Under the pieces are notes generated by a model. That model did no database searches, was not told the origin of the DNA, and saw nothing but the letters and a program-made list of their open reading frames with translations. DNA of 14,514 nucleotides. It comes from JBKEDH01 sp047975295 (GTDB taxonomy: Bacteria; Bacteroidota; Bacteroidia; Flavobacteriales; Flavobacteriaceae). Location: positions 1-14,514 of the forward strand of contig JBKEDH010000142.1 in the NCBI GenBank assembly GCA_047975295.1. Direction: 5' to 3'. Each line of letters starts with the position of its first letter. The first letter of the stretch is position 1. Made by a program: the position numbers and the translations under genes. Positions 7,275 to 14,191 of this stretch are shown piece by piece.

Positions 7275-7295
7275 TTAGTTTAAATTAGAAAAAAA

Positions 7296-8390
7296 ATGAC
7301 CATACAAGACGTTATTAATCATTTAGAAATATTGGCACCTTTATCCTATGCCGAAGATTTTGACAATGTAGGCCTTTTGGTAGGCAACAAAAACACGACC
7401 GTTACCGGTGTTCTTGTAACTCTTGACACATTGGAAGCTGTTGTGGAGGAAGCCATAACAGAGAACTGTAACCTTATTGTTAGTTTCCATCCTATTATTT
7501 TTAAAGGCTTAAAAAGTATAACAGGAAAAAATTATGTAGAACGTGTCGTTTTAAAAGCTATAAAGCACGATATCGCCATTTACAGCATGCATACAGCTTT
7601 AGACAATGCCATACAAGGCGTAAACGACATTATCTGTAACCAATTACAACTTATAAACAAACGTATTTTAATACCACAGACAAAAACCATAAAAAAACTT
7701 AGTACTTATGTACCCAAAAACAAGGCCGAACAACTACGCCATGCACTATTTGGCACCGGTGCCGGTAGTATAGGCAATTACAGTAATTGCAGTTTTAGCA
7801 CAGATGGCTTCGGCACTTACCAAGGTAACGAAAACAGCAATCCCACAATAGGCCAAAAAGGACAATTACATACCGAGGCCGAAACGAAAATAACCATTAC
7901 CTTTCCTAAACATTTACAACATAAAGTGGTCGATACATTATTTAAAGCCCATCCATACGAAGAAGTGGCTTACGAAATCGATACGTTAGAGAATAAAAAC
8001 CAAAACATTGGTATGGGTATGGTAGGCGAATTTAAAAACACCTTAACCGAACAGGATTTTCTAAATAACATAAAGCATATCTTTAAAACAGGATGTATAA
8101 AACATTCGGCTTTATTGAACAAATCTATAAAAAAAGTAGCTGTTTTGGGCGGTTCGGGAAGCTTTGCTATTAATGCGGCCAAAACTGTGGGAGCCGATGC
8201 TTTTATTACGGCCGATTTAAAATACCACGACTTTTTCACGGCCGAAAACAGCATTCTTCTAACCGATGTGGGGCACTACGAAAGCGAACAATACACAAAA
8301 AACGCATTAGTATCGCATCTTACAAAAAAATTTACTAATTTTGCAATCATTTTATCAAAGACAAACACCAATCCTGTTAAGTATTTTTAA
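7296..8390 (+). CDS. NIF3/DUF34 family dinuclear-metal protein, long form
   Basis: A 364-residue member of the NIF3 (YbgI/YqfO) family, toroidal hexamers with two metal ions per subunit. It has been annotated as GTP cyclohydrolase I type 2, but the in vivo reaction is uncertain. Metal ligands in view are His65 (SFHPIIF), His99 and Asp103 (YSMHTALDN), and His327 and Glu331 (DVGHYESE). The first His of the usual HH pair is Phe64 here. Between the two halves, residues ~130-235 form the extra domain of the long form (TYVPKNKAEQLRHAL to HPYEEVAYEI), resembling the PII-like insert of YqfO. The stop is 3 nt before the next gene, indicating an operon. A MITE-like element ends 21 bp before the ATG. 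Confidence 0.92.
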   Translation: MTIQDVINHLEILAPLSYAEDFDNVGLLVGNKNTTVTGVLVTLDTLEAVVEEAITENCNLIVSFHPIIFKGLKSITGKNYVERVVLKAIKHDIAIYSMHTALDNAIQGVNDIICNQLQLINKRILIPQTKTIKKLSTYVPKNKAEQLRHALFGTGAGSIGNYSNCSFSTDGFGTYQGNENSNPTIGQKGQLHTEAETKITITFPKHLQHKVVDTLFKAHPYEEVAYEIDTLENKNQNIGMGMVGEFKNTLTEQDFLNNIKHIFKTGCIKHSALLNKSIKKVAVLGGSGSFAINAAKTVGADAFITADLKYHDFFTAENSILLTDVGHYESEQYTKNALVSHLTKKFTNFAIILSKTNTNPVKYF

Positions 8391-8393
8391 AAT

Positions 8394-9179
8394 ATGGCTA
8401 AAAATAAAGAAGTAACTGTAGAAGAGCGCTTAAGAGCGTTATACGATTTACAACTTATCGATTCACGTATAGACGAAATAAGAAATGTACGTGGAGAACT
8501 TCCTTTGGAAGTTCGCGATTTAGAAGATGAAGTTGCCGGACTAAACACCAGATTAGATAAGTTAAACGCAAGTTTACAAGTAATTGACAACGATATTACT
8601 TCTAGAAAAAATTTAATCGAAGAAGCCAAAGCATTAATTAAAAAATACGGCGAGCAACAAAAAAATGTTCGTAACAACAGAGAGTACAATTCTTTAACCA
8701 AAGAAATAGAATTTCAGGAATTAGAAATTCAATTGGCAGAAAAGCACATTAAGGAATTTAAAGCCCAGATTGAACAGAAAAAAGAAGTAATCGTTCAAAC
8801 TAAAGAACGTTTAAAAGAGCGTGAAACGCACCTAAAACATAAAAAAGGCGAGTTAAACGATATTCTTGCCGAAACCGAAAAAGAAGAAAAAGCCCTTATC
8901 GACAAGTCCGAAGATTATAAAAAACAAATCGAGGAGCGTTTGGTTACAGCCTACTCACGTATCCGTAACAATGTAAAAAACGGTTTGGCAGTAGTTCCTA
9001 TTGAAAGAGGTGCTTCGGGAGGATCTTTCTTTACTATTCCGCCACAAATCCAAGTTGAAATTGCAGCCCGTAAAAAAGTGATTACAGACGAACATAGTGG
9101 CCGTATTCTTGTCGATGCACAATTGGCAGAAGAACAAAAGGAAAAAATGGACAAACTATTTGCTAAATTAAGTAAGTAA
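8394..9179 (+). CDS. Coiled-coil protein of the C4-type zinc-ribbon family, cysteines lost
   Basis: A 261-residue protein. About residues 5-190 are heptad-rich and highly charged, a long antiparallel coiled coil. The C-terminal ~60 residues match the small zinc-ribbon domain of this family in layout (GGSFFTIPPQ ... HSGRILVD). The four zinc cysteines usual in the family (CGGC and CxxCGR) are replaced by Ser208-Gly-Gly-Ser211 and Asp232-Glu-His-Ser235, so zinc cannot be bound in the usual way. The family is related to Helicobacter HP0958 (FlgZ), but its role in non-flagellated Bacteroidota is unknown. It is cotranscribed with the NIF3 gene (3-nt gap), a pairing I recall as common in this phylum. 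A strong terminator follows. Confidence 0.88.
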   Translation: MAKNKEVTVEERLRALYDLQLIDSRIDEIRNVRGELPLEVRDLEDEVAGLNTRLDKLNASLQVIDNDITSRKNLIEEAKALIKKYGEQQKNVRNNREYNSLTKEIEFQELEIQLAEKHIKEFKAQIEQKKEVIVQTKERLKERETHLKHKKGELNDILAETEKEEKALIDKSEDYKKQIEERLVTAYSRIRNNVKNGLAVVPIERGASGGSFFTIPPQIQVEIAARKKVITDEHSGRILVDAQLAEEQKEKMDKLFAKLSK

Positions 9180-9200
9180 TTATTTTTATCTGTAAATATA

Positions 9201-9239
9201 AAAAAACCGATTTTTACACCTTGTAAAGATCGGTTTTTT
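9201..9239 (+). terminator. Strong intrinsic terminator after the NIF3 operon
   Basis: A 17-bp stem: AAAAAACCGAT (9201-9211) pairs with ATCGGTTTTTT (9229-9239), a T-G wobble joins it to TTTAC (9213-9217) / GTAAA (9223-9227), and the loop is ACCTT. The 3' arm itself supplies the T-run. It begins 21 bp after the stop. Confidence 0.9.
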
Positions 9240-9275
9240 GTTTTATTGCTATTATTTCACATAATTTTTAAAAAT

Positions 9276-9917
9276 ATGTATTTCCTACCCGAAGCATTGG
9301 ATTATTATGTAGTTTCCCACTCCGAACCCGAACCCGAATTACTACAAAAACTAACTAGGGAAACCTACCAAAAAATATTGCAGCCCATTATGCTAAGCGG
9401 TCCTTACCAAGGACGGGTTTTAAGTATGCTATCTAAGCTTAAAAGCCCAAAAACCATTTTAGAACTTGGTACATTTACAGGCTATGCCACGCTTTGTTTA
9501 GCTGAAGGCTTACAGAAAAAAGGCGAAATACATACTATCGATATCAACGAAGAGCTTTTTGAGTTTCAACGTAAATATTTCGATATGTCGGAATACGGAA
9601 AACAGATACACCAACATTTGGGAAATGCCTTGGATATTTTACCAAAACTCGATAAAACCTTTGACTTGGCTTTTATCGATGCCGACAAACCCAACTATGT
9701 TAATTACTTCCATTTAATAATCGACAAGCTCAATCCTGGCGGCATTATATTATCCGACAACGTATTATGGCACGGAAAGGTAGTCGAACCTTTAAATCCA
9801 AAAGACAAATCAACCAGAGCCGTTCTCGATTACAATACACTTTTAAAGGAAGACCCCAGAGTAGAAACCGTTATTTTACCCATTCGGGACGGCTTGACCG
9901 TTAGTAGAAAAATTTAG
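9276..9917 (+). CDS. Class I SAM-dependent O-methyltransferase (caffeoyl-CoA OMT-like)
   Basis: A 213-residue protein from the ATG at 9276, which gives the family N-terminus (MYFLPEALDYYVVSHSEPEP). An upstream in-frame TTG at 9246 lies almost against the preceding terminator and is unlikely. SAM motif I is LELGTFTGYA, with Glu63, Gly65 and Gly69. The cation-dependent active site of the COMT-like group is present as Asp135 (FIDADKPNY), Asp161 and Asn162 (LSDNVLWHG). Such enzymes transfer the SAM methyl group to a hydroxyl of a catechol-like substrate with a divalent metal. The substrate in this organism is unknown. kdsA follows after 50 bp, with its own promoter box between them. Confidence 0.9.
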   Translation: MYFLPEALDYYVVSHSEPEPELLQKLTRETYQKILQPIMLSGPYQGRVLSMLSKLKSPKTILELGTFTGYATLCLAEGLQKKGEIHTIDINEELFEFQRKYFDMSEYGKQIHQHLGNALDILPKLDKTFDLAFIDADKPNYVNYFHLIIDKLNPGGIILSDNVLWHGKVVEPLNPKDKSTRAVLDYNTLLKEDPRVETVILPIRDGLTVSRKI

Positions 9918-9927
9918 TTTTAATACG

Positions 9928-9935
9928 TATATTTG
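9928..9935 (+). promoter_or_regulatory. Likely -7 promoter box of kdsA
   Basis: TATATTTG matches the Bacteroidota -7 consensus TAnnTTTG exactly and is followed by CA. It lies 32 bp before the kdsA start, implying a leader of about 26 nt. No good TTTG is seen 19-21 bp upstream. Confidence 0.5.
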
Positions 9936-9967
9936 CAACTTAACCTTTTTCAGAAATTTTTAAACTG

Positions 9968-10789
9968 ATGAAACTTCAAGATATACCCCAAATAAAACAT
10001 AGCAATTCCAACAATTTCTTTTTGCTTAGCGGTCCCTGTGCCATCGAAGGCGAAGACATGGCCTTACGTATTGCCGAAAAGATTGTAACCATAACCCATA
10101 AACTGGAAATCCCTTATATATTTAAAGGCAGTTTTAAAAAAGCCAACCGTAGCCGTGTTGACAGTTTTACGGGCATAGGTGATGAAAAGGCCTTGAACAT
10201 TTTAAAAAAGGTATCGGAAACTTTCGATATCCCTACCGTTACCGACATTCATGAAACATCCGATGCAGAATTGGCCGCACAATATGTAGATGTACTCCAA
10301 ATCCCGGCCTTTTTGGTACGCCAAACCGATTTGGTAGTAGCAGCTGCCAAAACCGGTAAAGTGGTCAACTTAAAAAAAGGACAGTTTATGAGTCCAGAAG
10401 CCATGAAACACGCCGTACAAAAAGTAAAAGATACAGGTAGCAACAAAGCTTGGATAACCGATCGAGGCACTATGTTTGGCTATCAAGACATGATTGTCGA
10501 TTTTCGTGGTATTCCTACCATGCGCCAATATGCCCCCACTATTCTAGATGTAACTCACTCGCTACAGCAACCCAACCAAAGTGCAGGTGTTACCGGTGGC
10601 CGACCGGATATGATAGAAACCATTGCACGTGCCGGTATTGTTAATAATGTGGATGGCTTGTTTATTGAAACCCACTTCGATCCTGCCAATGCCAAAAGCG
10701 ATAGTGCCAATATGTTACATTTGGATAATCTGGAAGGCCTACTCTCCAACCTTGTAGCTATTAGAAAAACTGTAAATAGTTTACAATAA
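9968..10789 (+). CDS. kdsA: 3-deoxy-8-phosphooctulonate (Kdo-8-P) synthase
   Basis: A 273-residue TIM-barrel enzyme that condenses phosphoenolpyruvate with arabinose 5-phosphate to Kdo-8-phosphate, the second step of Kdo synthesis for the LPS inner core. Signatures include SGPCAIEGED, FKGSFKKANRSR, VNLKKGQFMSPE, WITDRGTMFGY and VTGGRPDMIETIARAG. Cys24 in GPCAIE, together with His197, Glu234 and Asp245, corresponds to the four metal ligands of the Aquifex enzyme. The metal-independent E. coli type has Asn in place of the Cys, so this one should be metal-dependent. The Kdo cytidylyltransferase, Kdo-8-P phosphatase and arabinose-5-P isomerase genes are not in the window. It converges on mltG with a 13-bp gap. 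Confidence 0.97.
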   Translation: MKLQDIPQIKHSNSNNFFLLSGPCAIEGEDMALRIAEKIVTITHKLEIPYIFKGSFKKANRSRVDSFTGIGDEKALNILKKVSETFDIPTVTDIHETSDAELAAQYVDVLQIPAFLVRQTDLVVAAAKTGKVVNLKKGQFMSPEAMKHAVQKVKDTGSNKAWITDRGTMFGYQDMIVDFRGIPTMRQYAPTILDVTHSLQQPNQSAGVTGGRPDMIETIARAGIVNNVDGLFIETHFDPANAKSDSANMLHLDNLEGLLSNLVAIRKTVNSLQ

Positions 10790-10802
10790 ACGTAGTGTTT
10801 TA

Positions 10803-11846
10803 TTACCTATTAATCCCTTGTGCCGATAAATACCGATGATATTCTCTTGCATTAACATTGTGCTGCGAAAGTGTTTTGGCAAATTTGTGGTAACCTAACC
10901 GATTAGCATCGGCAGCAAAATACAGATATTTATGTTTTTCGTAATTAAGCACTGCATCGATTGCCGCAATATCGGGCATAGCAATTGGCCCCGGTGGCAA
11001 ACCTAAATTTTTATACGTATTATAGGGCGAATCTATTTCCTTATGTACATTAAGCACCCGTTTAATAACCGTATTTTTATATTGTGGCAATTGATATGCC
11101 GCAAATTTAAGTGTCGGATCTGCCTGTAAAGGCATTCCTATTTGTAACCGGTTTATATAAACACCCGCAATTCTAGGCTGTTCGTCGGTTTGCTTGGATT
11201 CTTCATAAACAATCGATGCCAATGTGGTTACTTGGCTTTCAGACAGTCCCAAAGCCTTTGCTTTTTCTTTTCGGCTATCGTTCCAAAATCTTTTGTATGC
11301 AGCCAGTAATTTATCCCTAAATTGATCGGCCGAAGCATTCCAATAAAACTCGTAAGTATTAGGTAAATACATCCCCAACGCCGTTGCATTGTTAAAATGG
11401 TGTTTTTCTAAAAAAGAAGGAGCCAACATAGCGGCCAATAACGAAATACTATCGGCTTCAATCTGGCTGCCTACCCGCCCTGCCAGTTTTTCTAGTGAAG
11501 ATTGATTGTTGAACGATACTTTTACTGGCAAATTGTTACTGCGTATGCTGTTAATAATTTCATTATTGCTCATGCCACTGGAAATGGCAAATTTCCCTGA
11601 TTTTATATTGCCTATATACTTTTTTTGCTTCGCCAAAACATCAAAAGTTTCCATATTATCCAGCAGCGGTTCCAACTGTTTTCTAACCTCTTGGTAAGTG
11701 GCGTTAGTGGGAATATAAATGTAAGCCGTTTCGTTGCCAAATGTTGTATTGGGTTTTAGCATTGTTTTATAAACGAAGTTTGCAAAAAATGCTGCTACGA
11801 CCAAACCTATAAGTGCAATGGCTGTAAGTATCTTTTTTATGTACAT
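10803..11846 (-). CDS. mltG: Endolytic murein transglycosylase MltG (YceG)
   Basis: A 347-residue inner-membrane protein with one N-terminal anchor (residues ~5-28, basic MYIKK before it) and a periplasmic YceG domain. It cleaves nascent glycan strands and is thought to set their length. The domain starts with a LysM-like region (IPTNATYQEVRKQL). The catalytic core carries LASIVYEESKQ, where Glu215/Glu216 align with the catalytic glutamate region of E. coli MltG. The conserved tail follows: PRIAGVYINRL, GMPLQADPT, SPYNTY, GLPPGPIAMP and YFAAD. It is complete. A minus-strand TATTTTTG box stands about 26 bp before the start codon. Confidence 0.95.
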   Translation of the reverse strand: MYIKKILTAIALIGLVVAAFFANFVYKTMLKPNTTFGNETAYIYIPTNATYQEVRKQLEPLLDNMETFDVLAKQKKYIGNIKSGKFAISSGMSNNEIINSIRSNNLPVKVSFNNQSSLEKLAGRVGSQIEADSISLLAAMLAPSFLEKHHFNNATALGMYLPNTYEFYWNASADQFRDKLLAAYKRFWNDSRKEKAKALGLSESQVTTLASIVYEESKQTDEQPRIAGVYINRLQIGMPLQADPTLKFAAYQLPQYKNTVIKRVLNVHKEIDSPYNTYKNLGLPPGPIAMPDIAAIDAVLNYEKHKYLYFAADANRLGYHKFAKTLSQHNVNAREYHRYLSAQGINR

Positions 11847-11847
11847 G

Positions 11848-11909
11848 TTATTGTTTACTAAATATTACGCACCAAAAATAGTAAATTTAACAGTATCCAT
11901 AAACAATAA
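11848..11909. repeat. Perfect 10-bp inverted repeat upstream of mltG
   Basis: TTATTGTTTA (11848-11857) and TAAACAATAA (11900-11909) are exact reverse complements with a 42-nt spacer. The spacer contains the putative mltG -7 box. It could be an operator, or part of the boundary of the cassette-like region that starts just to the right. Confidence 0.5.
11873..11880 (-). promoter_or_regulatory. Likely -7 promoter box of mltG
   Basis: The minus strand reads TATTTTTG, an exact match to TAnnTTTG, about 26 bp before the mltG ATG. The -33 region shows only TTGTTTA at slightly long spacing. Confidence 0.45.
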
Positions 11910-11938
11910 TCGAACTCGGTACATTTACAGAAATGGTA

Positions 11939-12649
11939 TTAGCGGATAAAATTCTCATATTCATTTGTTGTCAAAATCCAACTTGTAAATGGATAATCCT
12001 TTTCGTTAAAGTTTTCTTCTGTTACATCTGCAATTGTATAAATATTAGTCCCATTAATTTTATTCTGCTCAACGTTGGTAAAGTAGAATGCCGTTGTTTC
12101 TGTATCTTTTTTTGAATTGAACAAAACCAATGTTCTCTTATGTTTGGTCGAGTTATATATTATATATTTTTCGGTTTGCTCAATTAATTTAAAGTTCCCG
12201 GACAAATAAATTTCCTTGCCGGTACAACCGTATTCTTGTTCTTGAAACGGTAAATTTTTTGGAAAAACTAAGGTATCACCAAACTTAAAACTAAAACTAA
12301 TGTCGGTAGAATAACAGTCCGGCGCTCCACAATCAGGTCCATGTACATTAAAAGGGATATTAAAAAGTAAGCTGTCATTTGAAATGGTAACAACATTTCT
12401 AATGTACATTTCTTGAAGAAAACTATTTTTAAGAAATTCATTTTCTTTGCTTTTAAGGAGTTCTTTTCTAAGTGAATCTTGATACTGTTGCCAATCATAA
12501 ACATGTTTATTCTCGATTTTTTCGCCTGTCGCTAAATTGTTGGAAATATTATTACTGCCAGCAGAAATATTGACAGCCTTAGTCTGGGTATTTTGTTGTC
12601 CACAAGAACACAAAATCAAAATAGTTAAAAATACAAATATCGGTTTCAT
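11939..12649 (-). CDS. Hypothetical lipoprotein
   Basis: A 236-residue protein starting at the ATG at 12647-12649. The open frame continues 22 codons further upstream, but only this start places a proper signal peptide at the N-terminus: MKP, a hydrophobic stretch to residue 13, and a lipobox Leu13-Cys14-Ser15-Cys16 with Cys16 as the lipidated residue. The mature start GQQNTQTK has no acidic residue directly after Cys16. The rest is a polar, beta-rich domain with GPDCGAPDCYSTD and YGCTGKEIYLSGNF, where the cysteines could form disulfides. I do not recognise the family. The gene is the first of four minus-strand genes separated by palindromic spacers, and its last codons, ATC CGC TAA, resemble the shared 3' motif found downstream. 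Confidence 0.75.
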   Translation of the reverse strand: MKPIFVFLTILILCSCGQQNTQTKAVNISAGSNNISNNLATGEKIENKHVYDWQQYQDSLRKELLKSKENEFLKNSFLQEMYIRNVVTISNDSLLFNIPFNVHGPDCGAPDCYSTDISFSFKFGDTLVFPKNLPFQEQEYGCTGKEIYLSGNFKLIEQTEKYIIYNSTKHKRTLVLFNSKKDTETTAFYFTNVEQNKINGTNIYTIADVTEENFNEKDYPFTSWILTTNEYENFIR

Positions 12650-12676
12650 TTTTAAAATTATTGGTAACGGTTTGTG

Positions 12677-12766
12677 GGTATTGCTAAATACGAGATTTTT
12701 AACATAAAGTCTCAATTAAAGCCGTCCAGCCCTACTTTTGGCAATACCATGTTAGCGGTAGTATTT
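12677..12766. repeat. Structured spacer A of the cassette-like array
   Basis: Outer arms GGTATTGC (12677-12684) / GCAATACC (12741-12748) are perfect. An inner stem GAGATTTT (12692-12699) / AAAGTCTC (12706-12713) has one mismatch. Directly beside the right arm is TGTTAGCGGTAGTATTT (12750-12766), identical to 14302-14318. The motif ends 7 bp before the stop codon of the neighbouring gene. Confidence 0.65.
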
Positions 12767-12773
12767 TTATAAC

Positions 12774-13259
12774 TTAGCAGTATTTAGACAATTCTGCGGA
12801 TATTTCTCGACAATCATTTAAGTAATTTTTAAAGTCATCTTCTTCAAAAAAATCTGCAATTTCAAATGAATTTCCATTCTCTACAAAAAAATCTAAAGAA
12901 CTTTTGAGTTTCTTGATGTCATCAGTTTTTGAATTTATCTTAAAAGTTTTGTCGTACTCTGAATACTTATCTATTTCTTTAATTGAAATTTCATTATTCT
13001 TTAACGTTTCTAATAAAATTGTAGACAAATCAACTACAACAGAGCTTGACATATCAAAATGAGGAATATAATTTTCGTTAACTTCAAAGTATAAGTCCCC
13101 ATCTTTAAAAGAATTATCATCCATTATATTATTTAAATGAATATCTTCAAATATTTCATTTAAATTAAAGTTGTTTGTATTTTTTGTTCCGAAATAATCG
13201 AGTAATAATAGAGAGTCGTCTGTTAAATTTTCCTCCCACCATTTACTAATGTAAGGCAT
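12774..13259 (-). CDS. Hypothetical acidic protein
   Basis: A 161-residue, very acidic, soluble-looking protein with no signal peptide or membrane segment. It begins MPYISKWWEENLTDDS and has repeated Asp/Glu-rich stretches (DDNSFKDGD, FFEEDDFKN). I do not recognise the family. Size and charge are compatible with a toxin-immunity type protein, but no toxin is visible. Its last codons, AAA TAC TGC TAA, look like a version of the shared motif AAATACTACCGCTAA with three bases missing, and a full copy of the motif follows 7 bp later. The DNA is AT-rich: I count about 27% GC in 12781-12840 and 30% in 13021-13080, against about 42% in an htpG line (5041-5100). Confidence 0.7.
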   Translation of the reverse strand: MPYISKWWEENLTDDSLLLLDYFGTKNTNNFNLNEIFEDIHLNNIMDDNSFKDGDLYFEVNENYIPHFDMSSSVVVDLSTILLETLKNNEISIKEIDKYSEYDKTFKINSKTDDIKKLKSSLDFFVENGNSFEIADFFEEDDFKNYLNDCREISAELSKYC

Positions 13260-13441
13260 AATTATGTTTGATATTTATAGTTTATTTTAGGTATAAACCT
13301 CCTAAAAAGCCTAATACTTGTTCAAGAAATATAACTTCAAAATTTTTGTTCATTCAAATTCAAAATACCTTTTCCTATTACAAACATAAAAAAAAGCTGA
13401 GTTAAATAAAAACTTTTAGTTTTTCTCTGTATTACAAGCAA

Positions 13442-13493
13442 CGATTTGGCGGTGTTTCAAATATCTACTATGCTTTCGTAAACCACCAAACGC
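13442..13493. repeat. Structured spacer B of the cassette-like array
   Basis: Imperfect inverted repeat: TTTGGCGGTGTTT (13445-13457) faces AAACCACCAAA (13480-13490), whose complement is TTTGGTGGTTT. AGCAA just outside the left arm (13438-13442) and the complement of TTTGCT (13498-13503) may extend it. The minus strand just before it reads GGTATATAGCAAATAGGGCG, similar in place and pattern to GGTATTGCCAAAAGTAGGGC in spacer A. The remaining ~180 bp up to the acidic-protein gene hold only a 7-bp hairpin (TTTTAGG 13285-13291 / CCTAAAA 13301-13307). Confidence 0.5.
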
Positions 13494-13513
13494 CCTATTT
13501 GCTATATACCGTG

Positions 13514-14164
13514 CTACCAACTTTTTTCTATTCTCTCCTCTATATTAGGCGTAAGTTTGTCAAGATCAGAAATTAAAGAGATCATTTTATCAACTCTTTT
13601 TCGTGCAGTATTTGGGTCGTTATATTGATCTTTTATTGATTTAAGGAATTTTGTTAAGCGAACAACATACTCTTCCAATTGAGATATTTGATTATTTGTA
13701 CACAAATATTTAATCAAATCAAAACTACTTTGGAGGCTATCTTGTGATGTCATGAAATCAATACATTCCTTTTCAGTTTGATGACTATTAAAAAATGGTA
13801 TTAATTCTGATTTTATTACTTCCTCAAGTTTTAGGGTAATTGGTTCTGTTTGAGAGTCTTTTGTAATATCAAATTGGTCGTTATCAAATTCATTAGTGAC
13901 TCGATTAATACTAAACCTGTAATCAGCGTAAACTTCTGATTTCAAATCTCTCGGTTCAGATTTCATATTATTAATTAAGATTCCACATCTGAAGTAAAAT
14001 CGAAGTTGCTCACGAGAGTTCCCTTGACTTAATTGAAGTGTAACTACCTGTTGAGTTTCGTCAAGTTTTTTGATGAAGTGATTTCCAGACTTTTTAAATC
14101 CAGCATCTTTGAGAGGTGGATGAATTCCAAGTTTCACTATTTCTTTAAACTTGTCTTTTATCAT
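13514..14164 (-). CDS. DUF4304-like protein
   Basis: A 216-residue cytoplasmic protein. The N-terminal ~130 residues follow the DUF4304 pattern: FKEIVKLGIHPPLKDAGFKKSG, a strand NHFIKKLDE, then VVTLQLSQGNSREQLRFYFRCGI. The C-terminal third is helical and charged (LEEYVVRLTKFLKSIK, ARKRVDKMISLISDLDKL). DUF4304 has no established function and is often found among small accessory genes, sometimes beside toxin or immunity genes. The start is the ATG at 14162-14164. The gene ends TGG TAG within the conserved edge of spacer B. It is AT-rich like its neighbours in the array. Confidence 0.65.
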   Translation of the reverse strand: MIKDKFKEIVKLGIHPPLKDAGFKKSGNHFIKKLDETQQVVTLQLSQGNSREQLRFYFRCGILINNMKSEPRDLKSEVYADYRFSINRVTNEFDNDQFDITKDSQTEPITLKLEEVIKSELIPFFNSHQTEKECIDFMTSQDSLQSSFDLIKYLCTNNQISQLEEYVVRLTKFLKSIKDQYNDPNTARKRVDKMISLISDLDKLTPNIEERIEKSW

Positions 14165-14191
14165 ATTAGTCTAATTGTTAGTAATGTTCTC

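Noticed and set aside
8387..8701. Minus-strand open frame inside the coiled-coil gene
   Set aside because: It is a shadow frame fully covered by a well-supported plus-strand gene, Ser-rich and with no family resemblance. The same applies to the frames opposite htpG, fabH and the symporter.
9246..9275. TTG start 10 codons upstream for the O-methyltransferase
   Set aside because: It lies 7 bp after the terminator stem and adds residues not typical of the family. The ATG at 9276 gives the expected N-terminus.
11933..12115. Small plus-strand frame opposite the lipoprotein gene
   Set aside because: It overlaps a gene with a clear signal peptide, has biased Cys/Ile/Phe composition and no promoter or conserved motif.
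12650..12715. Start 22 codons upstream for the lipoprotein
   Set aside because: It would bury the signal peptide and lipobox and overlap the structured spacer. The ATG at 12649 places the lipobox correctly.
12650..12773. Canonical integron attC site between the lipoprotein and acidic-protein genes
   Set aside because: The edge CGCTAAC does not fit RYYYAAC and the opposite edge GTTACCA does not fit GTTRRRY. No integron integrase is in the window. I describe it as cassette-like only.
13285..13307. AGGAGG on the minus strand before the acidic-protein gene as its ribosome binding site
   Set aside because: It lies nearly 40 bp from the ATG, inside a small hairpin, too far away to place a ribosome. 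Starts in this window otherwise lack Shine-Dalgarno sequences.
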